Assembly (NCBI RefSeq): GCF_028389875.1
Contig: NC_084666.1
Coordinates: 64,798,422-64,862,421 of the forward strand
Direction: 5' to 3'
Source of the DNA: Rhea pennata
Lineage: Eukaryota; Chordata; Aves; Rheiformes; Rheidae
Length of the DNA stretch: 64,000 nt
Shown: piece after piece, positions 48,101 through 63,100 of the stretch
How the letters are laid out: every line of letters begins with the position of its first letter
Position numbering within the stretch: the first letter of the stretch is position 1
The notes under the pieces: model-generated
What the model was told of the DNA's origin: nothing
The model's input: the letters and a program-made list of their open reading frames with translations, nothing else
Databases searched by the model: none
Translations under genes and position numbers: made by a program

Positions 48101-51100
48101 AGAACTATCACAAGAGATGTGGGACTCTAAATACAATCCACGTGTACACTCTTTTTAATAAGACGATTAATATGTTGACTGGAGATTGTGGGAGAAAATA
48201 TTATTTTCTGCAAGCTTTCCAAGTCCTTTCTGTGTACTTTATATAGCATTTCAGTGTGCTTTCACTTAACTTCAGTAGTTTGATAAAGCTTGTTAAATAT
48301 AAACTTGGCTTTTCTTGGAGAATTTTATAAGCTATGGATGAGCCAATACATTAATTCTACAATATTCTCAAAGTTTGTTAGCCAAGTTCCTCGTAAATGT
48401 GGAGGGAGGGACATTTAATAGCTGTTTAAGATGAATGTCTCCTCAGCCTTTTAATTTTGGGAAAGCAGTAGGACATTTTTCATTTACTTGTTAATGACTC
48501 AGTTTGGGAGGAAAAGAATGGTATTTATATATGGCAGAGTACTTACAATTACAGAATAATCACTGTCTTCGTGTTAGAAAACCAAAACAAAACATGAAGT
48601 TGGAGAGCAGCTTCATGTTATTAGTAATTATTACTATTAATACTGTGTTCTGCCTTACAAAAAACATTGTGTTCTTAAGCAATTCCATGCCACAGAATAC
48701 TCACAGCTGAGCTTCCAACCACTACAAAAAAAAAAAAAAAAAAAAAAAAAAAGCCAAGAGGAAACAGATTTTTTGACTGAATAGTTGATTGAAAAGTTGT
48801 TAAAAGTTAAAGTAATAATGATTGAGAGTTTTTAAATTCCACCCCCCCCCAAAAAAAAAACACCCAAACCCCTCAGAATTGATGAGATCTCATGCAGAAC
48901 TAGTAGCAAGAGTAATTCAGAGGTCAAAATTCTCTGTTCTTTAGTGAATAGAAACATGTCCTCTTTTCCTCAGTCTATACTGATACGTGCTGGGCTAAGA
49001 ACAAGAGGCAGCAGAGAGGCAAACTTCATCATTTTATCTGGGTACCCCCACTGTCCAGCATTTGCTGTCAAAAACTCTGGATGCTAATTCTGCAGTGAGA
49101 ATTATTTGAGGAACAGCTTCTCTCTTTTGTACTATTTGCATGAGAGGAAAAGTTATGGTGCTAGCATGTGACCACTCTAAAATCCAATTTTACATTTTTC
49201 TGGCAGTTATAAGGCTCATTTAACTTTGACCTAAATCTAACCTTTTAGTACATATATTTCCTGAAGTTTTTAAGGAACATGCCCACCTTTCTGTGAGCAG
49301 CTATTCAGGAGGAGAGAGGTGTTTCAGTGAAACACAGCTAAAATAAGTAGTCTACAGAAGCTTAAAATTCAGATCTTGGAATAAAACTAGCTGGAAGATT
49401 CATGGGAGGATATGATTTGTAAGAGTCCTAGATCCTACGTCCAGAAGACAAAATAGGAATAAAACCTGGGAAAAGGAAAGGAAAAATACCTGTCTTAAAT
49501 GCTTAAATATTAAGACAAATTTATCTTAACAGGTATGACAACAGTGAGGACAAATTAAATACTAATGAGAAACAATGCTATTTCCGTAGTGCCAAACTAC
49601 ACTCTTTGCTTTTAGTACTTCCCTTATTTCAACAGTTTCAAGGATCACGTAACTGCATTTGCTGCACTAAGGAGTTTTCAGTCATTGAAAGGTGGAGCAA
49701 AAAGGATCAAGTCCTAACCCTGTCTTTAAATTTTATTAACAGCTGATATGAGGAAAGTCTCCTCTTCCATTTCCAATCTTTGCAGCTGCACTAAGAGCTA
49801 AGACAGACAATTACTGAACTATGTTTTAATACAAACCAGAGGTTTTTTGTTCTTGCTTTGCTGATACCCAGTATTATACTTTGTCTTTAGGCCTATGCAT
49901 TTAACACTTGTTACCTAGACCCTGATAGTGGCAGAAATTCACTCTTACAGAGAAGTGCATTCTATCTGTTAAGAGACCTTATCCATCTCAGTAAACAAAA
50001 AAGAATCCTCTGTACTTCACTGTAGTTTGTATCAGTCCCAAAATAGTTAAATATTAAGCCATTGCTGCATTCCTTCCCTGCCATTCCCCCTACATCCATA
50101 TCAGGAGAAGATTATCCTTGGTGCCAGATTCCACTGTCTGCATCTAAGTGGTTCAAAGGCCAGGGCTGGAATTCTATTTTAAAAAAATACTCATTTTTGC
50201 TGTCTGGAAAAGCAGCTTCTCAAAGTTATCACAGTAATTTTAAGAAAAGGGGTAAAGCATCTAAGGCAACCACAACAACCTAATACCTTTCAAAATTTCC
50301 CATGGTTATTTAAACAACATTATCAGCACAGCACATTGCAATATTTCATCCCTGAGGATACCACTGCAATTTCACTGGTTCTCAGCTAATTTCATGCACC
50401 TTCTTTGCTGCAGCCACAAGCTGCACAATGCAAGCATCACCTATTCATCTGGTCAGGCAGCAAGGCAAATCAGCATTTACGCAATGCATTTTGTCAAAAA
50501 TCTGGCTATGGCTTCTGGTCTCAGTAAATAAACGAGTAAAATCTATGCACTGCAACATAACCCCATCTACAATACATCACTTAAATACTGAAGTCTTCAT
50601 CAGGTGCAAGTGGTGGAAGGTCAAAACCAGCAGTGGGAGTTGGCGACAGCGCCCTCGGTGCTGGCTGCGCCCTGTTACGTGATAAAGCACTACTCCATGG
50701 CTCTTTGGGATGCCGCAGCCCGTGGCCACACGCGGGGAAGCCGCCACCTACCAGAACACTGTAACTCTGCTGAGCATTTGACCAAACTGCCGTTAGTCCT
50801 ACCTCATGCTCCGAGTGGACCCTAACATTCAATTCCCTCCATCGCTTTCTAAGACAACGAGTGTTACGAGGTGACTGAATTGCTGCCTGCCTTTTCCTGT
50901 GGGAAGTAAGTAAAGCAGCCAAGAGCAAGGCTTTTCTGCTCTGTTCAGGCTGACATATGGACCACGCTGCAAATTCCTTTTTGAGAGCCATTTTTTTGCT
51001 GCCTCAACTGCAGAAGCTGAAGTGGGAAAAGGAACCTAAGGAAGCTAAGTATAAGCTAAACAAGATCAGCTCAAATCCATGACCCATGAACACTGCAAAG

Positions 51101-54100
51101 ATATCTGATAGATGCAAAATTAAAATGGCCACAGAGTTTTAAGAGGCTGAAGGAAGTAGCTGAAAAAGTTGCTTCCCCTGAGGAAATACGGAGGCAAGTG
51201 AAAAATAAGAAACCCACACATGGTTTGCAAGGAAGAAGAGGTTGGCACATCCATGCAGCAGATACAAGGCATGTCAGAGGTTAGCTGGATGTTAGTTCAG
51301 TTTAAGATTCTGTATTGTCTTAACATTTTCATTCTTATCGTTGTGCTTAGCTGGGACAGGAAAATGTGAAGAATACTTTGCTAGAGCCCCTGGCAGAAGG
51401 AGGAGGGAAGCACTGCTGCGCTGAGCTTGCGGTGCCTCACGCAGAGCGGTTTGCGTCAGGGTGGTCTCTGGGCCTGGAGCAGGTCGCCGGCTGCCCTGCA
51501 GGAGCCCTGGGCTGCCCGAAGCGGGAAAGTGAAGGTTAGCACGCTGGGCAAACGCCGTTTGTATGCTATTATGAAAGGTGTTTGAGCTAACGCATTTTAC
51601 CTCCCATCTGCTGCTGGCTAACCGCATGCAGCAGCCAGCTCTGCAGCCCAGCTAATGCCCAGGACCTCAGTGCTGGACCTGGCAGCAACTCACACGTGTG
51701 GCTGAACCCCTGCAGTGACAGTATCTGGGCATGCACGAGGATCTCTGTATTCTCCTTACAAGTGTGCGCCTGAGAGAGGCAAGGAGAGGCTGAGTCATAC
51801 CCTGCACGTCATTTCGTAGCAACGCATACGGTTCCCAATATATTTAGTTTTGGGAGGCTTTACTAATTTTTTTTTAGAACTTTACATAAAAATATTTTTG
51901 TATTTTAGTAACCAAATATATTAAAGTTAAAAAATAACCTTGAAAAAGCCAATGAAGAACACCACTTTGAATAGTGCCAGGATTTATCTTTCTCAATTTT
52001 AAGTCAGTTTCTGTCTCCAGAATACCTTAATTAAACTGTCTACAGCAGATAAAATATTAACAGGGGAAACAAATCTTTCATATAAAGAACAAAATACTTC
52101 ACTGTGTAATCACCTAAGAGAACTCCTCCCAGTAAGTTACCATATAGACGCCAAAGTAACCGGGAAAACACGCTCACACTGCTTGTCCACCGCTCTGAGA
52201 CAGCAGACTTTCTCCTGCATTACTTCAGCTGCTTTATTGTACATCAAGCTGCAGAAAAAGGGCTGATCCAACACACCCTCTCAATCCCTAAAATTAACTG
52301 CAGGACTAAAGGTGAAATCGGGTGTTGAGTATTTCTTGGCACACATGCGCAACTCTGCATGTGCCAGCAACATCATCTGTGGTATGCACTAAAGCTGGCA
52401 GAGAAATGCTGCTGTATCTTTCAGAGCAGCTCTTAAAACAACACATCCTCATGCTATGAGCATCTTCAGGATCAGGAGCTTTTTGCATACCCATTTTCAT
52501 AGACATATTCCATAAAATAAGCTTCCAGGATATTTTGATGCAATTTTGCAGTTGCTTTGTTGTAAATATTAAAGTACTATTCTTATACATACAATATATA
52601 AAACATAATGGAGTCTTCAGCAATTCAGACATGGTTTCATCTCTTACCATTCTTAAAGCTAAGGAAATGTGCTGAGCAACAGTGACTCTCAACACTTTGA
52701 TTTTTTCAATCTCTTAACTCTTTATGAATTTACTGAATATTCTTTTTGAACTATTCAGTAAACTTCCAAATCATTCAGCGAATTCCAAAAAGTCACAATG
52801 TTCCATTTCAATATTTTTCAATAACATGCCTTTAATTTCTCTGCTCTGAATTTTTGTTTGGAAATGTAAATAGGTTAAGATCTTATGCAGAGTGATATGT
52901 TCATAAATAATTTCAGGAAGAATAACTGAATTCTTTTTTGTTTGAATGGCTCCAAAACTACTTCCCCACATCTTTGTTAAGCCACAAAATCAATTAGGTG
53001 TACAGCTTTACCATGTGCCTATTCTCAATTTCACATCTATATTCTCATTTTTAGAACGTTCCAAAGAAAGAACAGTCCAGTGCATGCTTTCACCTGACTG
53101 AATTTACAACTCTGATAAATAATAAATAAATAAAAGAATATGTAAATTTACTTACTGAATACATCTCCTCGGGGTTTCTGAGGATCCACCTGGATCCTGT
53201 TGTCAACTGTAGTTACTTGGGAAGATGTAGTTTCAATGAGAACATGGGAAGGGTCTCCGGTTGTCATCACAGGAGTTGTTTGTGGTGGCAGTGTAGACCT
53301 TAATGTTGTAGGTCGAGGCTGAGCTGGAGGTGGAGGCCTTGTCACTGGCCTTGTTACTGGTCTTGCTGTCATGGGCACATACCTGGTGGTTGGCCTGGGC
53401 GCAGGTCGAGTTGTTGGCCTGGGCGCAGGTCGAGTTGTTGGCCGGGCCACTGGCCTTTCTGTAACAACAGCAGGTACATACGGTGGTCTGAGGGATTGCC
53501 TTGTGCCTCCAACGTCAGGAATCCTATTGGTTATACTACTACCTCCCGCAGGGAGTGTGCTGTTGCCCTTGAATATATGATATGGGCCAGGTGGTTCAAT
53601 CATAACATTGGGAATAACTGCAAAGAGAATCAAAACGGGAGCAAAAGAGAAACCTGAGTCTTTCGCTCCATAAACTTTAACAATATATTTCATTAGTACA
53701 CGGAGAGAATTTGATGAAATTGTTTCTCTTGTTCTGAATGTTTCCACTGATTAGAAACACACGTCAGTATCAACACTGCTGAATTATCACACCCCTTCAG
53801 ATAGTTCTTCTCATTTTAAAGACAACTTAAAATAACCAAAGGCACACAGCACTTTCCAGTCCTGTGTCCTCCCAAGCACCGATTCACCTTCATGGTACGC
53901 AAAACTTTCCCAGAAGAGGTATTAACAAAAAACATGGTCAGAAAGGCATGTCTTAAGGTAAACCCTGAAACTGGACAGGTTCGTACTCATGAGCAAACGG
54001 AAGTTTAGTAAGAGTCCAATGTTTTAACTGTTTTTTTCATGGATAGGCAGATTATCCAGATTATACCCTGCCCTGAGAGCTACAGTCAAAGGGAACAAGT

Positions 54101-57100
54101 CCACAGTGGCAGTGCTCTTTAAGGAGATCAGTGAGTCACCAAGGACCAGAACCCGCACATAAACCCAAGTTCCTCACGGGTATGGGTCCTGAGGGATGTC
54201 AAATGTGGGGGAAATCCAGCAGTCTACCCTGTACCAAGGGGGACAAACTGCTTCAACCAAAAACACAACGAGGAAGAGCTCTGATGAAAGAATCACAGAA
54301 TGGTTGAGGCTGGAAGGGGCCTGTGGAGATCATCTAGTCCAGCCTCCCTGCTCAGCCAGAGTATGTTGCACAGGACCCCATTCGGACAGCTTTTGAAAAC
54401 ATTCAAGGAAAGAGACTCCACAACCTCTCTGGGCAACCTGTTCCAGTGCTCTGTCACTCTCACAGTAAAACAGTTTTTCCATATGTTCAGACGGAACTTC
54501 TTGTGTTTCAGTCTGTGCCCATTGCTTCTTGTCCTGTTACTGAGCAACACTGGGAAGAGCCTGGCCCCTTCCTCTCTACACCCTCCCTTCAGCTACTTGC
54601 ATACATTGATAAGATCTCCCGTCGTTCTTCCCTTCTCCAGGCTGAACAGTCCCAGCTCTCTCAGCCTTTCCTCTTATGGGAGATGCTCCAGACCCTTAAT
54701 CATCTTAGTAGCCCTCTCTCTGCTGGACTCTCTCCAGTAGCTCCATGTCTCTCTTGTATTGGGGAGCCCAGAATGGGACACAGTACTCCAGATGAGGCCT
54801 CACCAGGGCTAGGCAGAGAGGGGGGATCACCTCCCTCAGCCTGTTGCCAATGCTCTTCCTAATGCACCCCAGGATACCACGGCCTTCTTGGCCACAAGGG
54901 CACATTGGTGGCTCATGGTCAACTTGTTGCCCAACAATAACATATTGATGGTAACGGGGAGTTCTTCCAGAGATCCCCCCTCTCAGCTCTATTCACAGCT
55001 AGGGAGTGGTGCAGGGGCACAGCAAACTACTGAAATTACCAGTTGCAGGGTGTACATAATCAGCAGGGTATGAGTCATATGTACTCTTTGACTAGACCCT
55101 GCCCTGCTTACTTGCTTGCTCTCATTCTGAAGCAACCTCTAGAATGAGGCTGTGAATAGGGTTTGGTAGGTCTCTTTCTAATTATGAAAACATCTCTGGG
55201 AAATATATTTTTATCAAGGCATGCTAAGACTCAGAAAACTCTGAATACATTCTCTGGCCCTTAATTGTCTATCTAAAATAGTTAAGAGAAACCAATCCTG
55301 ACATTGCTATATCTCAGTATTTACAACACAGGATTCATGACCAAGTTTAGTTTCAGAATTCTTCTCTTAAAAGAAGTGCTACGTACGTATGCAGTTCGTT
55401 CCGTTGTCTCTGTACCCTTCTTTACATTTGCATTTGTAGGATCCTTGTGTATTGTAACATCGTGAAAAAGTACCACACCGATGCTGGCCAAGGGAACATT
55501 CATCAATATCTGCAACAAAGAGTTATATAAAAATCATTTACATCAAAGCAGAAACCTGCCTTTCCCTTTATATCCCCATTAAAACAGAAACAGTACATAT
55601 GATCATTAGGAAAAAATATTAATTTCAAAAATCTCAATAAAATTGAATTGCCAGTAGAAAAAGGAATGTAGTGATACAGGTGTCAGGGTAGAAGGGACTG
55701 TAGTGTAATTTTTGTATTGCTTGGCTTATTGCTTAGCATCAGTTTTGGTCATTTACTGTGGTAGATTACAGTTGAAATCACGAAGATTATAATTTCAGTA
55801 ATTACTTCCTGAAGATGACTTGGTACAAAAAGAAAAACTGAGTTTAGGAATATATACATATATATATATACGTATATATATATACATGTTCCTAATGCAG
55901 CCAAGCATTAAATTGTTTGTTCATAAAAGGTTTCCTCTTTGTTATTATACCTGGATAGAATCTGCCTGAAACATCATCCATGGCATTTCCACATGGCTAG
56001 TGATGCAAGCAAAATCTCCAAAACTGTAGTGCTCTGCATAGGGATTTCTCTCCAAAATGTACTTAAACAAATATAAAGCAGTGTCATTATTTCACATGAT
56101 CCTTTTTTCAGGGAAGGGATCAGAACCAGTTGAAGCACTGAGAAACTTAGACACCGGGACTTGAGAACATCTTTTTCTCTGTCAAAGGGCACACATTGGC
56201 TGCATTCCAGCCTCAAGTCCAGACAAAACCTTCCCAGCCCCCGTCCTTTCCCCACCCATTTTCAGGGGAAGAAAAGTTGTGCAGGCTAGGCTGGAAGGAA
56301 CTGAGGTGTGCTCTAGCCACATTTTATCACTTTGGAGCTTGGGGCATGCTATGAAGCACACCTGTGTGACAGTGCAGACGTAACTTAGACACTCATACAC
56401 TGTCCCAAACCTGCAACTGCTTATGCCGACAAAAGTCTGCAGGGACAAAGGACTTCCTGAGGTCACCAGCTCTGCTCTGCCACTAGCCTCCTAGGGAGGA
56501 CCAGTTTTCAGAAGTGAACTGAAAACATACTTTCAGTTATTTTATCATCCAGCCTTTCCTAAAATACTGATGCAGAGCAACCTAAAATAACCTCCTTGAA
56601 CATTTCAGCCATAAGTGAACATTCTTCTTTAAACCATTAATTCCTGTTTAGAATATGCAGCTGTCTTCTATGCATAGAAGAAATTTGCTGTTGTCATTAC
56701 CATGGCATTGGTATTTGCCTCCAATATACATTAGATCAAAGCCTTTATGACATCTGCAAATGTAGCTTCCAAAAGTATTGATGCAATGCCTAAATCGGGG
56801 ACAGATGACTCTCCCAGTAGCACATTCATCAATATCTGCAAAAAGAGAGGAATAGTATTATTCTTTATAATAGTTAAAATGTTGTCTATATTAAAGTGGC
56901 TTAATGTTAAAAAAAAAAAAAAAAAAATGAATAACAACAGCCAAAGTATTTTTGAAAAGCTCTTTTTGGCTGCAAGCTGGTCAGCCAGCAATAACACCCA
57001 GGCTACGGTTCCTCAGTTAAACTCTTGGTCACATACCCAAAGTATGTCTGTCTCGTGCCAAACAAATACTGTGAGCAACCATATCTGTGAGTGACAAAAG

Positions 57101-60100
57101 ATGCAATATCACTACTGACTGTATGAGTGCTTGCTGTGTGGTCTTGTGACCTTGGGGCTCTTCCCCACAGAGAAGATATAGAAAATACAGAGAACACTTC
57201 ATTTTCTTCAAGAGTATTCCTCAAAACACTCATCCTTAAAACTGTAACATCTTTTGTCTAAAGAAAAGCTATTTCATGTCATTTGTATAACTTTCTTTTC
57301 TCGCATTGAGCCTTGCATGATTACAAAGGTAGTACCTTGATTTACAACCAAGGAATTAAAAAAAAAAAATCCAATAATTCTTTTTAAAATATTCTGAAAT
57401 TTCTCTGAAATATTGTTCCTGTAGCACGGGTCACGTGCATATTCAATGTATATCACCCTCCAGTAGAAAGTGGTTTATTCTTTTAAAATCTCAGGCATCC
57501 CTAGGACTGCCCATTAAGCCTATCAAAAATCTTCATCCTTTCAGGACTCACTTTGAATATGAAAAGTCCAAGCTAATGCCGGGATGGAGGTTGTATTTCT
57601 GGGACTCCTACCAGTTAGTTACTGCAGGCCAAATGCTTTTTGAGTAATTGCCCTTTTGCAAGTCCTTACCCTGAAGTACGTGTGCTGCAACTGATCCCTT
57701 TCAGGACACCTTGGTTACCTGAGGGACCTCAAAATATCTCAGGTATGGAGCTACGTGGCTCCTGCGTGCTCACAACAGGACCCTGCAGCAGGGCTGAGGC
57801 CTGTATTCCAGGCTGAGGCCTGTATTGCAGACAGGGACCGAGGCTTAGGCAGACGTGGGTGAGGCCTGATCAGTGTCAGGTGCCCCTCCTCTCACTGGAG
57901 CTGCTATTTGTCCCACCGAGTAACTAAGCCAGGCAGAGGCCCTGGGAGTAGCCGATGCTAAGCCAGTGCTGCCTGCGCTGCCTGGAACAACTCTTGGCAG
58001 GAGATCAGGCAGATACACAAAAGCCCCTTGCACTACCACTTCACTTTGCAATCCTTGGAAACTGAGTTGAAGCCTGCTAAGCACTTGAGCCCTAATTCTT
58101 CACTGAGGCAGGGACACGCCATGCACGGCCGCCTCTGACGCACAGCGCTTCTGACGTGTATTGGTTATCTCAGGGAACGGTTCAAGCCTTTGCTCTGCAG
58201 CTCTACCAAGCTCTTGATCTACAGAAAAGCAAGATTTTGCTCCCCAAGCAATTCTTTTTTGAAAAAGGAGCACTTCAGCTGCAGGTGTCAAGAGTGCAAA
58301 ACAAAGCCAAGTGACTGATGCCCTGCTGCTTGTGAGAGGCCTCACTAAGGCAGAGAGGTGCAGAATCTGAGTCTCTTGCAAAGCACGGAGGAAATGCTAC
58401 CACTGGCAGAGAGTTGCTCTGTCAGAACAAAATATTCTTGATTGCTAAAGAACAGTTCAAATAGGGAACTAAAAGAAACAAAACTGCTGGTTAGTTAAGG
58501 CAGCTACCCAAGATGAGAGATATAACCTTAAACTCTCCAAACTGTGTTTCCCACAGCCAAAAGAAGTAACCTAGAGTCATGAGTAACTGGCTAGATGGAC
58601 TCTCCCAGTAGCTCCTGCTGGCACTGTCCCACTCTGCATAAAGAATTACAGAGGAGAGCAAGAATCCAAACCTGACCTCCCACAGGCCTGGCCCATCAGA
58701 CTCCTCTCTGACATGAACAACTCTCCTTCATCCAGAGACCAGAGCTCTTCTGCTATGGCTCAGTATAGGCCTGAATAAGAAAGAACAAGAGACCCAAACT
58801 GGGCACATCTCCACGTCCCTACACACCTAAATCTTTGTATAAATCTGCCTCTTGGTTTGAATACATTATTAATGCTTTTACAAATGCTGCTGTGTTCTGT
58901 AAACTCATTTAATTCACAAGACATAATTTTCTACACCTTTTATTAAAATAACATTTCAACATTGCCTATTTCAGATGTTAATTACTATGAGGTTTTTTTT
59001 CTTTTTTTTTTAATCCTAACTTCGAAAAGCAATTCAGCAGGAATGAATCAGCTACAGAATATATTTTATCATGCCATGGAATGTTTTCTTTAAAACCTAA
59101 TGTAGCTGGTTCTGCCTTTCCTTCTGTGCTCATGATATCGCAGACTCACGGGAAGAAGTGTGTTCAGTAACCACAGAATTACAGGGCTATCATCTGTCTA
59201 TACAGTTATATACCTTAAACATACAGGACAGCTGATCAATACTCCTGTTGAAAACTGACACAAAAATTAATGGAAAAGTGTTATAAAATCTACTGCATAC
59301 CTTTAAGGTGAGATGTGGATGCTCCTCGCTAGTGGAAAACTGCTTTTTGAGCATTAGCTAGAATATGGTATGCAAGTGCTTGTGCTTATCTTGCTAAGGT
59401 TCTCAAACGGTACGCGACTGTGGCTTCTTCCAAGCCCACGGGCCCATGCCGATTCACACCCGAGCCCAAACAGTGTAGACTGTTTCCTTCTGCCTGTTGC
59501 AACACACCATGGCTCATACCTGCTTCCTACGAAAACCACGGCATAAAGGGGTCATTTGTATTCCCATGGCAGCCTGGTCTGGAACCAAGGTACGTGCCCA
59601 GGCTGAACATCAGGAACTGCTCCAAAGGCAGACAACGCAGGCATCACCTAAGTGACTGTGCCAGTCAGCCTTCAACAGGGAAGCCGAACTGCAAACAGCT
59701 GCTTCTCTGCTTGTGTGAATAAGGCCGTATTACCAACCAAGAACCAAACATGAGATTGATTTAAAAATAGTTTGATTTTTGTTTCCAAGACCATATTTTC
59801 ACGTTTCTCTCCACAATCAAAACTAACAAAAAAGACTATTTTGCAGTGAAAATAATTATTTTCAGTCCTCAAATTCTTTCAGACCTTCTAATGCCAAAGA
59901 AATATGTGAATTACTAATATCATAGAACAAAAAACCCAATCAAAAAGCTGGCAACACTGTTTCAGCAGTTATTTTTTGATTCTAGAGTCATTCATAATCC
60001 CAATTTTTACTTAATACTTTGCTGAACTCCATTTTGATTCTTTGTTATTTAGTTTATGTGATTTACCTTCGTAGGTGAATTGTTTGGTTCTTCCTTAATG

Positions 60101-63100
60101 ACTGGCTGGAGAAAACATTTTAAAAAGAGAATGATCAACACAGGATAACAAACTAAATAGAATAATTTCTAAAGGAATTTCCACCTGTGGTAAAAAAATA
60201 AGTATTAGATCCCCCACGGTCTTTAGAACTCCCTTAGAGCAAGGATTTCATGAGCTACCGCCAATGCACGTTTCAATTTTCTTACCACTATCTCTACTTT
60301 TGTTTCTGCTGCAGCAGCGTTTGGAAACTCCCTGGAGCTGACACGCACCCCAGCAATGGTGGGCTTGTACACATGTGAGTGGAAGACACAGCCTCAAGTA
60401 ACTTCAAATCTTGAAGGTATTTACTAGTTTTAGTACAGCTCTAACTTGACAGAAAAGCTCTGAAGGACTATGACAACACAAAAAGAGTGCCTGTCACAAT
60501 CATGTCTTACCAAAAAATGGGAGCGGAGCGTATTATGACCCATGAAGGATAACAACTCCTGCTGTGACTACTTTCTCTGCACTGTGCAAGGCTGCTCTGA
60601 AATTTTTGCAGAAAATTTAAAAAATAGGTTGTGAAACAGATCTGAATGGTTCATGCCCACTGAAATATGGGTACACATAATGCACATAGTTCTTCACCTT
60701 TCAAGAAAAAAATGTGTTTTTTCTTCAAAACTACAGGATACTGAATAAGCTTCATATAACAGGTTTAAGTGCTAGTCTAATCGCTGATTATTTAAAAACA
60801 TTAAATGTCCACTTTGTTTATTTCAAAACAGGTACAAAGTTTGCTTGAACTTTCTATAAAAATGCACACTAGGAGGATCTTGTGAGTATTTTGCTAGCAA
60901 TTTTCTGTTTTGAGTATAACTTTCTTAAATTTCACTCACAATGCCACAATTATTTTCCAAAGACTCCTTCTGCCATGTTTACAGTATGATTAATCATAGT
61001 TCAACCCCTTCAGCATTTGACAAACGTTATTTTTGCTACTGTTGAATCCGTTCTTTTGCATACATACACATGCCAATGATACATTTCAGAAAGCCTCTGG
61101 CTAAGTGCCTGCTCCTTATATCAGGAGAACTAGTTTCTGTCCCTTGCTCTTCCACAGACTTCTTGGTCAGCGTGGATAAGTCTCTTCAAGAGGCAACTGT
61201 CTCCCCTGGACAGCTATAATACCCAGAAGCAGTCATCCACAGTCTCTTAAATTCTTTCAGTGCACAACTCCTACAGGATATGAAACTGTAGTTCTGTGTT
61301 AGGTATCAATAATAAAATCACTGGAGCATCCTATCCACTCAGGATATACAGTTAATGACTAATGAAATCACACTTCGTGCTGTTCTTCAGAGCATAGTAA
61401 TGTATAGCACAATACAGACTGATTAATCATGAGCTCCTGAACCACATTCAGGGAGGTGAGAATAAAACATTTCACTTTTATGCTTTCTGAACTTCTGAAT
61501 TTATTTTAACTTGAGGTTTTCAAAGATGCCTAAAAGACAGTAGCCTAAATCTCATTAATATTGGGAGTGTGCACAAACCTTCATCATGCCTCAATGTATT
61601 CTCAGCAATCTGTATAAATTATCCCTGCATTCACTGAACCACGGTAGCACCCCGCTTTATAAGTGTATGAAGGAAAGCTGCACTCTCCATTCCTTTTTGA
61701 TACATGCAAGTATTTTGAAGTCCCTGTTAGCAATACTTTTAAATTACCCAGTAACAGGAGGCTGTGACATGAGTCAAAAGCTTTGATGCCAAGTAGCCTG
61801 TGCAGGCTTTAAGCAGGCAGTCAACAAAACTTGTGGGACTGGAAGAAAACGCTAGGGATCTCTAACTTGCATCATTTGAGAATAGCTGAGCAACATCCCA
61901 AACCTCAGTCCAATGAAGTTTTTACACTGCATGTGCTATGCATTCTAAATACACCTGACAAACTCTCTTGAATTGTGTTAAATGTATGGATGAAAACATT
62001 GGGGGGGGGGAAGAGAGAGAAAGAAATCTGCATTTTATCACCTACCTATGCAGGTCCTCCCATCGGGCCCTAGCTGCAATCCTGGAGAAGGACAGCGACA
62101 GCGTATTTCCCCTTTCAATACATCACAGCCGTACTGACAGTTTGCCATTGAACAAGTAAGGGCATCTATGAAAAAACAATTGCACATACTTGGATGAGGA
62201 CCCTGATCCATACCAGAAAATCACCAATATCTTTGGAGAATTAAGATGTAGCTCATTTGTAATAAAAAACAATGGGAAAACGCTTATTGAATTTAATAGG
62301 TGTCCGTTCAGGCCTCTGAATGCCAAGCCCACACGCAGTAAATTTTTCTTTCCGTGAATTGCTTTCATGGGGAGGAGGAGGGGAGAAAGAACAACTGTAG
62401 TAAGTTGTGATATGAAATGCAATCTTTATGAGGAAAATAAATCCCTGTATATACTATAAACCCTCCAGGGCAGTAATGCCATTTTAAAACAGTACCTTCA
62501 ATAAAGGTCATTTCTCTCCCCTTCTCCTCTGCCCAGACACTCAAAACAACCACTTTTACAGGACAGAGAAGGAACCTTATCTCCAGAAAGATCACAGTAC
62601 AGTTTTGTATCAGTCAAGCAATCAACATCTGCAGCTCTAATGACTTTACATTTATATAGACATAGCACTGCAGAACTGCAGGTGTCTTGCTGCTGTGAGA
62701 ACTGCAAGCCATTGTCCTTGAAGGCCAATTAACAGTGATTTACAGCACTGGAGAATGTTTCTGGGGAGGCCAGTAATAAAAATAATAAAATCAAAATATT
62801 TGCTCTTGTTTTGTTTAGCCTAAATTCATTAGAACAAAGAAGCTCATTTTGTGCAATTGCCTGATTTCCAGCAGGATTTACTTTTACTTTGGGACTCATC
62901 TTCATTTCATACAAGTTTCCCAGGGAATCCTGGGCAGTAATACAGGGATACTGAAGAGGAGGTTTGAAAAAAGAAAGCACCAAGCCTTGACGTACTAGAG
63001 CACGTTCCATCTGGCATGAGCATGTAGCCATTCAGACAATAGCACTTGTAGCTGCCATAGGTATTCATGCATCGATGTTTGCATGGCCGCGGCTTTAGTC

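Larger units (their letters stand above)
44632..53155 (-). other. NPNT: Largest NPNT intron in the window
   Basis: 8.5 kb intron between the RGD exon and the helper-motif exon. It holds a 14-G run (44889-44902), a CR1 tail fragment (46366-46404), an A run (48726-48752) and a C/A simple stretch near 48842. CpG-richer short patches occur near 47440-47530, 50640-50740 and 51400-51500. Open frames of 136 codons (50581-50991) and 129 codons (52306-52695) on the - strand are not recognised and lack supporting splice context. Confidence 0.85.

Noticed and set aside
50581..50991. 136-codon - strand open frame in the large NPNT intron
   Set aside because: It starts with ATG and has a basic N-terminal part, but no recognised family, no promoter and no splice support. 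Part of it is GC-rich, with the opposite strand also open.
52306..52695. 129-codon - strand open frame near the RGD exon
   Set aside because: Same strand as NPNT but not bounded by matching splice sites, and nothing similar is known between these nephronectin exons.
53371..53580. + strand open frame over the NPNT linker exon
   Set aside because: A shadow of the Pro/Thr/Arg-rich coding exon on the other strand.
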